A DNA stretch of 49,195 nucleotides, taken from Hyphomicrobiales bacterium (lineage in GTDB: Bacteria > Pseudomonadota > Alphaproteobacteria > Rhizobiales > Rhizobiaceae). Every line of letters begins with the position of its first letter. Position 1 is the stretch's first letter. Where the stretch lies: contig NVSG01000004.1 in NCBI GenBank assembly GCA_002401155.1, forward strand, positions 17,455 to 66,649. The letters are read 5' to 3'. The position numbers were made by a program, and so were the translations under genes. Shown one piece after another: positions 35,995 to 45,034 of the stretch. Under the pieces are notes generated by a model, which saw only the letters and a list, made by a program, of their open reading frames with translations, ran no database searches and had not been told where the DNA came from.

Positions 35995-36599
35995 ACGAAA
36001 CAAATATTCAGTTGATTTTAGCCTCCAAAAGCCCTTACCGGGCACAACTCCTGAAAAATGTTGGTCTGACGATAGAAAGCCGGCCGTCCAATGTGGATGA
36101 GAGAGCCGTGGAGGCACCCTTGCTTAAGGCCGATCTTGAAGCTGGTGATATTGCTGAAATTCTAGCTCAGGCAAAAGCCACCAATGTTTCCGAAAAGTTT
36201 CCCGATGCTTATGTGATTGGTTGTGACCAAACCCTTTCTCTCAATGAAGAATTATTGCACAAGCCCATCGATATGGAAGAGGCGCGTCACCGCCTGTTAC
36301 AAATGTCTGGTAAAACCCATTTATTAAACAGCGCTGTGGTTCTGGTACGAAATGGCCAGATATTGTGGAGCCATGTGGAAATTGCCAGAATGAAGATGCG
36401 TGATCTTGATCCCGGTTTTATCGGCCGACATTTGGCTAAAGTGGGAGATATCGCGCTCACCAGCGTCGGGGCTTACCAGATCGAGGCGGAGGGGCTACAA
36501 TTATTTGAAGAAATAGCGGGCGACTACTTCACCATCATGGGCCTGCCACTTTTGCCCTTATTATCAGAGTTGAGAAAACGAAAATTAATGGATGCCTGA
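35991..36599 (+). CDS. maf: Maf family nucleotide pyrophosphatase
   Basis: A 202-residue Maf/HAM1-like enzyme that hydrolyses modified or non-canonical nucleoside triphosphates. The N-terminal [17 protein letters not shown] is the family start (SxSPxR), [11 protein letters not shown] and the late [17 protein letters not shown] complete the pattern. GGAGG lies seven bases before the ATG, inside the end of ppsR, and the genes overlap by four bases. Downstream aroE follows after 16 bases. Confidence 0.92.
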   Translation: MNETNIQLILASKSPYRAQLLKNVGLTIESRPSNVDERAVEAPLLKADLEAGDIAEILAQAKATNVSEKFPDAYVIGCDQTLSLNEELLHKPIDMEEARHRLLQMSGKTHLLNSAVVLVRNGQILWSHVEIARMKMRDLDPGFIGRHLAKVGDIALTSVGAYQIEAEGLQLFEEIAGDYFTIMGLPLLPLLSELRKRKLMDA

Positions 36600-36615
36600 G
36601 CGATAGGACGCGGCC

Positions 36616-37488
36616 ATGAGCAATAATGAACAAGAAGCAAATTCTGCATTTGTCATCGGCTGGCCGATCGAACATTCCCGCTCCCCCTTATTGCACGGAT
36701 ATTGGCTTAAATATCTCAAAATTCCGGGAACCTATGAGGCTGTAGGGATTTCGCCTGAGAAAATCGAAACGTTTATCAGGCTTCTGCCCAAATCCGGCTT
36801 TGCTGGTGGTAATGTCACCGTACCCCATAAAGAAGCGGTTTTCCGGCTTGTTGATCATAGGGATGAAATTGCCGAGGTGCTCGGTGCTGTTAATACGCTT
36901 TGGCTGAAAGATGGCAAAGTTCATGGCACCAATACCGATGGATATGGCTTTTGCGCCAATCTCGATAGTTTTGCACCCAAATGGCGTCAGGGAAAAACCG
37001 TGGTGGTTTTGGGGGCGGGCGGTGCTTCGCGCGCGATTATTTATGCTTTGGGCAAGGCTGGGTATTCCAAAATTCATATTATCAACCGTACGCTGGCAAA
37101 AGCAGAGGCGATTGCCGAAGAATTCAGCCCGCATTTGGAATCAGATCTGCTGCCCCATAGCTGGGAAGATGCCCCGGATTTATTGGCCAAAGCAGACCTT
37201 TTGGTCAACACAACCTCAATCGGTATGGGAGATAGCGGCGATTTTCCGCTCGATTTTTCGAACTTGAAAGAGCAGGCAATTGTCACAGATATCGTTTATA
37301 CGCCCTTGCTCACACCTTTTCTTAAGCTGGCTAAATCAAAGAATTATAAAACTGTAGACGGCTTAGGAATGTTATTGCATCAGGCAGCACCCGGCTTTGA
37401 AAAATGGTTCGGTACCAGACCCAATATCACCCCTGCCCTACGCCAATACATCCTTAAAGACCTCACCAAAAAAGTACTGCATAAATGA
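36616..37488 (+). CDS. aroE: Shikimate dehydrogenase
   Basis: A 290-residue NADPH enzyme that reduces 3-dehydroshikimate to shikimate in aromatic amino acid synthesis. The substrate-site serines are in IEHSRSPLLHGYWL, the catalytic lysine is in VTVPHKEAVFR, and the nucleotide loop is LGAGGASRAI, followed by NRT. The conserved GLGMLLHQAAPGFEKWFG closes the fold. It overlaps coaE by four bases. Confidence 0.96.
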   Translation: MSNNEQEANSAFVIGWPIEHSRSPLLHGYWLKYLKIPGTYEAVGISPEKIETFIRLLPKSGFAGGNVTVPHKEAVFRLVDHRDEIAEVLGAVNTLWLKDGKVHGTNTDGYGFCANLDSFAPKWRQGKTVVVLGAGGASRAIIYALGKAGYSKIHIINRTLAKAEAIAEEFSPHLESDLLPHSWEDAPDLLAKADLLVNTTSIGMGDSGDFPLDFSNLKEQAIVTDIVYTPLLTPFLKLAKSKNYKTVDGLGMLLHQAAPGFEKWFGTRPNITPALRQYILKDLTKKVLHK

Positions 37489-38090
37489 TCATACTCGGCC
37501 TCACCGGCTCTATTGGAATGGGAAAATCAACCACAGCTGAAATGTTTCGCCAGGCGGGCATCAAGGTTTATGATGCGGATGCTACGGTCCACACACTCTA
37601 TAGCGGCGCAGCGACACGGCTGGTGGAAGCAGCTTTTCCCGGTACCAGTGATGGTACGATGGTGGACCGCAAAAAATTGGGCGATCGCGTATTGGGAGAC
37701 AAGGATGCTTTAAAGCGGCTTGAAGCAATCATTCACCCGCTGGTGCATGCTGAACAACAAAAATTTCTCGATGCTGCCCGAAAAGCAGGCGCAAAACTTG
37801 TGGTTCTAGATATTCCTTTATTGTTTGAAGGCGGCAGGGAAAATACAGTCGATGCTGTCATTGTGGTAACGGCCAGTGAAAATACACAGCGCGAACGTGT
37901 TCTTGCCCGGCCCGGTATGACGAAGGAGCGCTTTGAGAGCATTTTAGAAAAACAAATTCCAGATGCAATCAAACGGCAAAAGGCTGATTTTCTAATTGAT
38001 ACGGACATGGGAATGGACGCTGCCAAAGCTAAGGTATCGGAAATTATCCAGAGCGTGTCAGATGGAAAGTTTCAAAAGCGCAAATCTTAA
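37485..38090 (+). CDS. coaE: Dephospho-CoA kinase
   Basis: A 201-residue P-loop kinase that makes coenzyme A from dephospho-CoA in the last step of the pathway. The P-loop GSIGMGKST is at residues 7-15, DADATVH follows, and the conserved PLLFEGG is near residue 113. It starts within the aroE stop (ATGA). The order maf-aroE-coaE-dnaQ is standard at alphaproteobacterial origins. Confidence 0.96.
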   Translation: MIILGLTGSIGMGKSTTAEMFRQAGIKVYDADATVHTLYSGAATRLVEAAFPGTSDGTMVDRKKLGDRVLGDKDALKRLEAIIHPLVHAEQQKFLDAARKAGAKLVVLDIPLLFEGGRENTVDAVIVVTASENTQRERVLARPGMTKERFESILEKQIPDAIKRQKADFLIDTDMGMDAAKAKVSEIIQSVSDGKFQKRKS

Positions 38091-38102
38091 ACGGGGAACA
38101 TC

Positions 38103-38801
38103 ATGCGTGAAATCATATTTGATACGGAAACCACAGGCCTAAAGGCCGAAGGTGGCGACAAGATTATCGAGATCGGCGCGATCGAACTGGTCAACCGTTT
38201 CCCCACCGGCAACACGTATCATCAATATATCAACGCCGATGGCAAGGATATCCACCCTGATGCCGAGCGTGTTCATGGTATCAGCGCTGATTTTCTAGCC
38301 GATAAGCCGATTTTTGCCGATATCGCTGAGGATTTCGTAAAATTCTTCACTGATGCCAAACTAATCGCCCACAACGCAAAATTCGATATGGGTTTCGTCA
38401 ATGCCGAATTGAAACGGGTGAAGATGAAGCCATTCCCGTGGACAACGGTCATCGACACCTTGCAGCTTGCCCGCCATAAACACCCAATGGGCCCAAATTC
38501 ACTGGATGCCCTGTGTAAACGCTATAATATCGACAATTCCCACCGCACAAAACACGGCGCGCTGCTCGATGCCGAATTGCTTGCGGACGTTTATATTGAA
38601 TTATTGGGCGGAAAACAGGCAAGTCTTCTGCTTGATGCCAATGCGTCAAAACCGGGTGAAAATAGCCAAACCAACGGCAAGGCCCAAAAAGCAATTCCTC
38701 GCCCCAATGCTTTACCTTCGCGGCTGAATGATGAAATTTTGGCCGAACATAAGGCCTTTATCGAGACCATTGGTGAAGATGCTATTTGGAACAAGGTTTA
38801 A
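38103..38801 (+). CDS. dnaQ: DNA polymerase III epsilon subunit (3'-5' exonuclease)
   Basis: A 232-residue proofreading exonuclease. The three Exo motifs are visible: Exo I FDTETTGL (residues 6-13), Exo II LIAHNAKFDMGF (about 90-101), and Exo III with the histidine in HRTKHGALLDAELL (the DEDDh pattern). The C-terminal part, rich in Ala, Asn and Lys, is the flexible link to the polymerase. GGGGA lies before the ATG. Convergent with the amino-acid permease gene. Confidence 0.96.
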   Translation: MREIIFDTETTGLKAEGGDKIIEIGAIELVNRFPTGNTYHQYINADGKDIHPDAERVHGISADFLADKPIFADIAEDFVKFFTDAKLIAHNAKFDMGFVNAELKRVKMKPFPWTTVIDTLQLARHKHPMGPNSLDALCKRYNIDNSHRTKHGALLDAELLADVYIELLGGKQASLLLDANASKPGENSQTNGKAQKAIPRPNALPSRLNDEILAEHKAFIETIGEDAIWNKV

Positions 38802-38807
38802 ACTCGT

Positions 38808-38819
38808 TTAGCCGGCTAA
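38808..38819. terminator. 12-bp palindrome between dnaQ and the permease gene
   Basis: TTAGCCGGCTAA fills half of the 24-base gap between two convergent stops. A short stem without a clear T-run; a weak terminator at best. Confidence 0.3.
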
Positions 38820-38825
38820 TAATAG

Positions 38826-39665
38826 CTATCGTATCATTTGCGGCCGATATTTAATTTTCGGACATTCCGCTGGATTAATATGCCGGTTCAGGCGCGTATT
38901 GATTGCACCAAACAGCGCAATGATCAAAATCGTAAAGATGATGAAATAAAGCGCCGCAATGGGGTACGAAATGAACGGATTATAGGTTTTTTCCGCAAAA
39001 TAATTGGCGTAATAAAGCGCGTCGCCCTTTTGCTGCCATGCTGGAAAGCCTGAAAAGAACACCAGCGTTGTTCCATGGAACAAAAAGATTGCCTCATTGG
39101 TATAAGAAGGCCATGCCAGCCGTAAAAGCGTTGGCCAGGTGATGCGGCGAAAGAGCGAAAACCCGCTCATGCCATAGGCTCTTGCGGCTTCAACCTCGCC
39201 TTTTGGAACCGCACGCAGCGCCCCGTAAAAAATTTCCGATGAATAGGCCGACGTATTCAGGAATAAAACAATCAATGCTCCTGCCCATGCCTTGGTTAGC
39301 CAGCTTGTGGCAAGGGTGATGGTTGTGAACCCCAATGGAATATCTATGCCGGCGCGTGGAAGTTGGGCGAACAATTCATAAGCAAAAAAGAATTGTATGA
39401 ACAATGGCGAACCGCGGAACAAAAACACATACCAATCGGAAGGTTTTCTCAACCATATATTATCACTGGCCCGCGCAACCGCTAAAGCGGTGGCAAACAG
39501 AAAACCAAAAATCACCGCAAGGATAGCAAAATAGGCATTCCATACCATGCCGCTGCCGATCAGCACTACCTGTTCACAAAGCGTGATATCCGTTTTTGGC
39601 AAAGCGCGTACGCCAAATCCGATGGAACGCAATGCGTAATCTGCAAAGGTCTGGGCGCAGCTCAT
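38826..39665 (-). CDS. Amino-acid ABC transporter permease (HisM/ArtM type)
   Basis: A 279-residue inner-membrane permease of the polar amino-acid (PAAT) group. The permease loop motif EAARAYGMSGFSLFRRITWP, which contacts the ATPase, is near residues 158-177, and hydrophobic helices lie on both sides. The phrase FRGSPLFIQFFF is the HisM-type sequence before it. It is the last gene of the operon and overlaps the stop of the partner permease by four bases. Confidence 0.92.
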   Translation of the reverse strand: MSCAQTFADYALRSIGFGVRALPKTDITLCEQVVLIGSGMVWNAYFAILAVIFGFLFATALAVARASDNIWLRKPSDWYVFLFRGSPLFIQFFFAYELFAQLPRAGIDIPLGFTTITLATSWLTKAWAGALIVLFLNTSAYSSEIFYGALRAVPKGEVEAARAYGMSGFSLFRRITWPTLLRLAWPSYTNEAIFLFHGTTLVFFSGFPAWQQKGDALYYANYFAEKTYNPFISYPIAALYFIIFTILIIALFGAINTRLNRHINPAECPKIKYRPQMIR

Positions 39666-40522
39666 GAGGCAGTTGCCTGACCCAAAAGCGATTGCCCTTT
39701 GGAAACCCGGGCAGTGAGTGACTTAAACACCACTTCGCTTACCCGGGTCAAACTCAGATAAAAAACCAGCAGAGCAAGAAAATACCACAAACGCCAGTCT
39801 GGATGCGGATAGGCAAAATAGCTTGTCTTCGCGCCGCCCAATTCTTTCGCCCAATAGACAATGTCTTCAATGCCCAAAAGGAAAAGTAACGGCGTTGCTT
39901 TGATCAGTATCATCCATAAATTGGAAAGTCCCGGCAGGGCATAGGTCCACATTTGCGGTAAATGGATACGGCGAAAAATCTGGCGCTCGCTCATGCCAAA
40001 GGCGCGAGCTGTTTCCAACTGATTTTGCGGCACCGCATTCAACGCCCCATGCAGCGTATTGGCTGCAAAAGCCCCGTAAACAATGGAAAAAGCAATCACC
40101 GCCAGCGTAAATCCCCAAAGGCCGTGCGCCCATTGAGGTGAGCTGCCCAAAGGCATTTTTGCGGCCATACACACAACAAAATCGGCACCCTGATAAATTG
40201 GATCGGTGATTTCGGGGCATTTGATACGGTGGCGTATAAATTCCACAAGCTGGTCAAGCGCGATGGGAACAAACAAAAAGAAAATGATTTCAGGAACGCC
40301 GCGGATCATACTGGTATAGACAATACCGAAACAGCGAAGCGGTAAAAACGCAGAGCGTCTGGCCAGCGCCCCGGCAAACCCCAAAATCATGGTTACTGGT
40401 GCGGTGACAATAAGCACGGCAAAAACAACCAGAAAGCTGGCGTAAAACTGCTGGTGTTTCGGGGTGGACAAATAGCACCAAAGCCATTGCCAGCCTTCAA
40501 GCAGGGAGGGGTCAGAGCACAT
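39662..40522 (-). CDS. Amino-acid ABC transporter permease (HisQ/ArtQ type)
   Basis: A 286-residue permease, partner of the gene downstream. The coupling motif ETARAFGMSERQIFRRIHLPQ is near residues 170-190, and IRGVPEIIFFLF precedes it, the usual R-G-x-P-E. The gene follows a hairpin with a T-run that lies between it and the binding-protein gene. Substrates of related systems are arginine, histidine, lysine and ornithine. Confidence 0.92.
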   Translation of the reverse strand: MCSDPSLLEGWQWLWCYLSTPKHQQFYASFLVVFAVLIVTAPVTMILGFAGALARRSAFLPLRCFGIVYTSMIRGVPEIIFFLFVPIALDQLVEFIRHRIKCPEITDPIYQGADFVVCMAAKMPLGSSPQWAHGLWGFTLAVIAFSIVYGAFAANTLHGALNAVPQNQLETARAFGMSERQIFRRIHLPQMWTYALPGLSNLWMILIKATPLLFLLGIEDIVYWAKELGGAKTSYFAYPHPDWRLWYFLALLVFYLSLTRVSEVVFKSLTARVSKGQSLLGQATAS

Positions 40523-40530
40523 TTTTAGTT

Positions 40531-40563
40531 AAGAAAAAGGGCCCGCCAATTTGGGGGCCCTTT
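40531..40563 (-). terminator. Intercistronic hairpin with T-run (attenuator) in the amino-acid transporter operon
   Basis: Stem AAAGGGCCC/GGGCCCTTT (40536-40544 with 40555-40563, ten-base loop) followed on the minus strand by TTTTTCTT. It lies 14 bases after the binding-protein stop and nine bases before the permease start. It would end part of the transcripts and give more binding protein than permease. Confidence 0.75.
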
Positions 40564-40576
40564 AACAATATCCGGA

Positions 40577-41302
40577 TCAATAAGGTCCCTTCATGCCGTC
40601 GAACCATTTGGCGATCAAGGCATTGAGTGAACCATCTTTTTTCATAATGGCAATGGCGGCATTTAGCTTGCCTTTTAGCTCGGCATCACTTTCACGGACA
40701 CCAAGACCAACACCCTTGCCAAGGATAACTTCTTCACCAATAAATATGAGTTCGCCCTTGCTTTCGTCTACGATCTTTTGGAGGAAAGCCTTATCAGCAA
40801 AGACGGCATCGGCTTCTCCGCTACGCACAGCTGCTGTGGTTTCATCCGGAGTTGCAAATTCGACCAGCGTCGCACCAGAACCGGCAACATGGCCGGATTG
40901 AATGGTGTTCACTTGTGCAGCGACATTGCCTTTTGTGACATCAGCACCTGCACCAGCAAGGGCCATGTAGGCACTTGGATCTGCCGGGAAATATGGGTCA
41001 GTGAAATCAATCACTTTGTCACGTTCTTCGGTAATGCTCATGCCTGCGATGATGGTATCATAATTGCCTGATACCAGATTTGGAATGATGGAATCCCAGT
41101 CATTCTTTACCCAAACACATTCCAGCTTGGCAATTTCGCACAATTTATCGCCCACATTGCGTTCAAATCCATCAATCTCACCCTTATCATTGATGAAGTT
41201 GTACGGAGGATAAGCGCCCTCGGTTCCCATCCTTACGGTCTGCGCATAAGCGCTCCCCGTTGCAAATACAGCGATCATCGCTGCAATAAGAATTTTTTTC
41301 AT
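40577..41302 (-). CDS. Amino-acid ABC transporter substrate-binding protein
   Basis: A 241-residue periplasmic binding protein of the lysine/arginine/ornithine/histidine family (SBP family 3). The signal peptide is MKKILIAAMIAVFATGSAYA. The mature start VRMGTEGAYPPYNF, the phrase IDGFERNVGDKLC, and the ligand-site stretch WDSIIPNLVSGNYDTIIAGMSITEER are typical. A C-terminal KKDGSLNALIAKWF closes the fold. GGGAG lies seven bases before the ATG. It follows the ATPase gene by 25 bases. Confidence 0.93.
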   Translation of the reverse strand: MKKILIAAMIAVFATGSAYAQTVRMGTEGAYPPYNFINDKGEIDGFERNVGDKLCEIAKLECVWVKNDWDSIIPNLVSGNYDTIIAGMSITEERDKVIDFTDPYFPADPSAYMALAGAGADVTKGNVAAQVNTIQSGHVAGSGATLVEFATPDETTAAVRSGEADAVFADKAFLQKIVDESKGELIFIGEEVILGKGVGLGVRESDAELKGKLNAAIAIMKKDGSLNALIAKWFDGMKGPY

Positions 41303-41327
41303 TTTTTTGTTCTCCCTTTGTTGGTTC

Positions 41328-42122
41328 TTAAACAGCGCCCGAAGCGCTCAAAAAGCTTTTCAGCCTTGTGGAATTTGTGTGGCTAAATACCGCCTCCGGC
41401 GTGCCCTCTTCTTCAATCAAACCTTCATGCAAAAATATGATGTGGTTTGCTACATCCCGCGCAAGTTTCATATCGTGGGTTACGATAAGCATGGTGCGGC
41501 CCTCTTTTGCAAGACCCTTGATCACGCGCACCACTTCGGCTTCAAGCTCCGGATCCAGCGCACTTGTGGGTTCATCGAACAACATGGCCGCCGGCTCCAT
41601 AGCAAGAGCGCGGGCAATTGCGGCGCGTTGTTGTTGCCCGCCCGATAGTTGTGAAGGATAATTATCGCATTTATCACCAATGCCAACTTTCTCCAGCAGC
41701 TCACGCCCAAAAGCTTCAGCTTCTTTCGGGTCTTTGCCAAGAACACTAAGGGGAGCTTCGATGACATTTTGCAAAATAGTCAAATGCGCCCAAAGGTTGA
41801 ATTGTTGAAAGACCATGGAAAGATTGGTGCGAATAGCGCGTACATGGTTTGGGTCGGTTGGTGTGCGAGCATTATGCTTTTGCTGCCATTCAACCCGCTT
41901 GCCCTGGAAAATAATATCGCCCTGCTGTGGAATTTCCAGCAGATTTGCACATCGCAACAGGGTGCTTTTTCCTGAGCCGGAAGACCCAATAAGCGCGATC
42001 ACATCGCCGCGTTTCGCATTGACGGTAATGCCCTTGAGAACTTCAAGCGCCCCATAGCTCTTATGGATATTTTTCAGTTCAATCACTGGCGTGGGGGCCG
42101 TGATTGCTTGTTGGGTGTCCAT
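41328..42122 (-). CDS. Amino-acid ABC transporter ATP-binding protein (HisP/ArtP type)
   Basis: A 264-residue ATPase of the polar amino-acid uptake group. Walker A is GSSGSGKST, the Q-loop is FQQFNLWAHLT, the signature is LSGGQQQRAAIARAL, and Walker B is AMLFDEPTSALDPE. The HisP-type insert KRVEWQQKHNARTPTD marks the subgroup. It is the first gene of the operon ATPase, binding protein, permease, permease. The promoter must lie in the 125-base gap upstream. Confidence 0.93.
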   Translation of the reverse strand: MDTQQAITAPTPVIELKNIHKSYGALEVLKGITVNAKRGDVIALIGSSGSGKSTLLRCANLLEIPQQGDIIFQGKRVEWQQKHNARTPTDPNHVRAIRTNLSMVFQQFNLWAHLTILQNVIEAPLSVLGKDPKEAEAFGRELLEKVGIGDKCDNYPSQLSGGQQQRAAIARALAMEPAAMLFDEPTSALDPELEAEVVRVIKGLAKEGRTMLIVTHDMKLARDVANHIIFLHEGLIEEEGTPEAVFSHTNSTRLKSFLSASGAV

Positions 42123-42247
42123 ATTCTACCAGCCAAACGCAAAAACATTACACTTCGAGGAATGTTGCATAATTTTTCGGCAAATCGCAAGGCATACCTA
42201 TGGGTAAGATGCGAGACATGTGGTTGAAGTTAAATTATGAATCAGGA

Positions 42248-44011
42248 TCAACTGGTGCTGTTTACATAGTCAAACGCCGCATGCAATCGCTGGATAAGAA
42301 GGATTTCGAGCGGTTTGAACATCCGATACTGACGGACGGCATCATTGGCTGTCTCGGTTGATTTTATATTCAGAGCTTCCAGACCGGCCTGAGCTTCGGG
42401 CAGGTTTTTCAATTGTGCGTGGGCGATCGCCTGCACTATATTATAAAGTGGCAGGCTTTTGGTTTGCATTCTGTCGGCCCAACCCAGTGCCTCTTCATAT
42501 TTTTCTTCCAAAATTGCCTGCAGCGCGAACGGGACAAAATAAGATGACGTCGGGTTAGGGTTCAATTGAAGCGCTTTCTTTGAATAACGCATGCCCTCTT
42601 TCCACAATCCTGCATTAACTGCCATTTTAGCCCCTAAATCTGATAGCAGTTCAGGATCATTTGGATTGAGCTTTATGGCGCTTCGCCCGATACGGACAAA
42701 TTCAGGAGTATCGCCGTTAAAAAGAAGGGCTGTATAGAATGCACGTTTTGAAAGGGTGCTGAACTGATCAAGCATTACAGCTTTAGCAGCTATTTCCAGA
42801 GAGCGTTTTAAAGGATCGTAACCATCTCTTTTGTTAGTGTTCAGCAATGCTTCGTATAGATATATGAAGGAAAGAGCCGCATGAGCTTCTGCGTAATTTG
42901 GGTCCGTTTTGACGGCTGTCTCCAGACAGTCACGAAGCTGAAGGTGATCGGTGACAGAAAAAGTCTTCCAGTAATCATATAATCTTAATGTGCAAAGATA
43001 GGCGTTCATACCGCCCACATTCTGTTGATAGCGGTTTTGCTCCAATTTGTTGAGAATGCCGCCAGGGCTACCAACTTCAATGGCAATGGCTCGCACGGCT
43101 TCTTTTTGAATTAGCAGGACACCTTGAGAGGTAAACCCGCGATCAAATATTTGCGCCCATTGCACAATACCGGTCTCAGCGCTTTCCAACCGGTAAGAAA
43201 CGCGAATACGTTCATTGGCCACGGTCAAAGACCCACGCAATACGTAATCTGCATGAAAGGATGGGTTTTTCTGTATATCACCGCCCTTTTTTTCCGCATA
43301 GGTCGAGAGCCATGAAAACCGCGAGAGCTCTGAGACAAGATCGAATCGCAAGCTGGAATTGAAACCATCCAGATCACGACCGCCGGAAATATTTTCAAAA
43401 ACGGCAACAGCAATAATGGGTGCATGTGGCTCGTGTTCATTGGTTGGTTGCTCAATTGCAAACAATCGAAACCCTACAGCTGCGATAATTGCTAAGCCGC
43501 CAACCACTGTAGGAATTGCCCACCAGCGCTTAAAGTCATTTTTGCCATATAAGGTCGCTGCATTTAACTGATGTACTGGAATTGCAGGCGAGGGAGCCGT
43601 ATTGGGTAAAAATTCTGGCCGGTAAGATCCCTTTGGCATGTGGAATTTTATCGGTTCGCTTGTGCTCCCGTCGGCGTAATATACGTATAGTGCTTTACGC
43701 AGTTTCCCGGCCAACACTCTAACGGTTGGGTCAATCTGGGAATCAAAACTCTCTGGTTTGTGGAGGGCATCCACCGCGATGGTATAAGCTTTAAGGCGAT
43801 CTTCTTTGCCATCGAGTTTTTCGGTAACAACATAGCTTAAAAAAGCTCGCAATTGCTGGGAAGACACAAAAGCCGGGCTTTCAAGCACCAGCTGAAGAGA
43901 TGATAAAACCTCCTCATGCACCCAACTATCGCCTGTGTTATTCACAATATTGACCTCGGATCCATATCTGGCAGCAATCCACTCATGCCAAACACGTAAA
44001 AAAACTAACAT
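42248..44011 (-). CDS. Membrane-anchored regulator-like protein with TolB-like and TPR domains
   Basis: A 587-residue protein in three parts. Residues about 33-134 match a winged-helix-like module seen in front of adenylate-cyclase- and TolB-like proteins (FDSQIDPTVRVLAGKLRKAL and IKFHMPKGSYRPEF). One transmembrane helix lies at 163-186. After it come a TolB-N/FlgO-like domain (198-320, with AVFENISGGRDLDGF) and TPR-like repeats (about 365-550, with DPNYAEAHAALSF and LNPNDPELLSDLGA). A CadC-like one-component role is suggested: DNA binding inside, sensing outside. The target is unknown. It is divergent from the LuxR gene, with 227 bases between. Confidence 0.7.
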   Translation of the reverse strand: MLVFLRVWHEWIAARYGSEVNIVNNTGDSWVHEEVLSSLQLVLESPAFVSSQQLRAFLSYVVTEKLDGKEDRLKAYTIAVDALHKPESFDSQIDPTVRVLAGKLRKALYVYYADGSTSEPIKFHMPKGSYRPEFLPNTAPSPAIPVHQLNAATLYGKNDFKRWWAIPTVVGGLAIIAAVGFRLFAIEQPTNEHEPHAPIIAVAVFENISGGRDLDGFNSSLRFDLVSELSRFSWLSTYAEKKGGDIQKNPSFHADYVLRGSLTVANERIRVSYRLESAETGIVQWAQIFDRGFTSQGVLLIQKEAVRAIAIEVGSPGGILNKLEQNRYQQNVGGMNAYLCTLRLYDYWKTFSVTDHLQLRDCLETAVKTDPNYAEAHAALSFIYLYEALLNTNKRDGYDPLKRSLEIAAKAVMLDQFSTLSKRAFYTALLFNGDTPEFVRIGRSAIKLNPNDPELLSDLGAKMAVNAGLWKEGMRYSKKALQLNPNPTSSYFVPFALQAILEEKYEEALGWADRMQTKSLPLYNIVQAIAHAQLKNLPEAQAGLEALNIKSTETANDAVRQYRMFKPLEILLIQRLHAAFDYVNSTS

Positions 44012-44159
44012 AAGTTAATTGAGATGCCAATGCTGCCACTATACCGCTTAGCATTATCAGAATCGTCAATTTACCCTGAAAATTAACCGTAAACTACACC
44101 AGTTTACCTTCTTAATCATCCACAGATGGGCCATCTATCCAGCAAGATAGTTTAAACGG

Positions 44160-44225
44160 TCGTGCGGCTGTGTTGCTGGAATCCCCACATTCCACAATCC
44201 AGCCGCACGGTCGTTTCTTTTTTGA
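44160..44225. promoter_or_regulatory. Long hairpin upstream of the LuxR gene
   Basis: CGTGCGGCTG (44161-44170) pairs perfectly with CAGCCGCACG (44200-44209), with TGGAAT/ATTCCA inside. The plus-strand tail has TTTCTTTTTT (44215-44224), a terminator-like arrangement just before the LuxR start at 44239. It may attenuate the gene or terminate something upstream. Confidence 0.55.
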
Positions 44226-44238
44226 GAAGATGTGAGCG

Positions 44239-44976
44239 ATGATTGAGATCAGCAAAACTACCAAAATTGTAATGCCCGGAAACTTGGAGAATGTTTCCTC
44301 CGCATGTGCGGAGCATGAGAACCCGTTTTTGAAACTGCGTGAGCAGGCAGAAAAATACGGCTGCCAGTTTTTTGCGATGTTCCATTGTCCCCGGGGCAAG
44401 CAGTCTTTCAAAGATGTTCTGATTTTTTCAAATTGGCCTGGCAATGTGTTGGACGGCAGCGAAGATTTCTATCCTGCGCTTAATACGGATTTGGCCAAAA
44501 GGGTCAATGAAACCATTGTCCCGTTCCAGTGGTCATTTGAAATTCTCGATACTTTTCCTGAATCCGAAATGGAAAAATCCGCCGCAAGTCTGTTTCATCA
44601 GTTTCAATTGCTGGATGGTTTGATCATTCCCGTACATGGCCCGGCAGAAAACGTTGGGTTTGTTATCCTCGGTGCATTGAAAAAAACCTTGAAACCAAAC
44701 CAGATTGCAAAATTGCAATCCATTGCCATCGAACAGTTTGATCTGCATTTCAAGGCAAGTCGCCAAAAGTTGAATTTGCAAGGGCGCCTGACACCGCGTG
44801 AGGTCAAAGTTCTGCAATTCATGGTGGACGGCAAGAGCACCGATGAAATTTCAAAAGTTATGAACCTGTCTGCCATGACAATTGGCATTTATGCCAGCAG
44901 CGCAAAATCAAAATTAAATTCGTCGACCAAAATTCAAGCCGTTGCACGAGCAATGCGAAACGGTGTTATCGGCTGA
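44239..44976 (+). CDS. LuxR family regulator with autoinducer-binding-like domain (LuxR solo)
   Basis: A 245-residue regulator. The N-terminal part carries features of the acyl-homoserine-lactone domain: W66 in SNWP, Asp84, P95-F-x-W98 and G127 followed by IPVHGP. The Pro normally after the Asp is Leu here. The C-terminal helix-turn-helix (about 181-243) has LTPREVKVLQFMVDGKSTDEIS and QAVARAMRNGVI. No luxI-type synthase lies in the window. Binding of a homoserine lactone is therefore possible but not shown. It is divergent from the TPR regulator and may control it. Confidence 0.85.
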   Translation: MIEISKTTKIVMPGNLENVSSACAEHENPFLKLREQAEKYGCQFFAMFHCPRGKQSFKDVLIFSNWPGNVLDGSEDFYPALNTDLAKRVNETIVPFQWSFEILDTFPESEMEKSAASLFHQFQLLDGLIIPVHGPAENVGFVILGALKKTLKPNQIAKLQSIAIEQFDLHFKASRQKLNLQGRLTPREVKVLQFMVDGKSTDEISKVMNLSAMTIGIYASSAKSKLNSSTKIQAVARAMRNGVIG

Positions 44977-44994
44977 TTTTTAAAACTCTCCTGA

Positions 44995-45021
44995 GGCCCT
45001 TATCACTTGGCGATAAGGGCC
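44995..45021 (+). terminator. 10-bp hairpin after the LuxR gene
   Basis: GGCCCTTATC (44995-45004) pairs perfectly with GATAAGGGCC (45012-45021), 19 bases after the stop. No T-run follows directly. Confidence 0.5.
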
Positions 45022-45034
45022 GCAGTTTGGGGCG

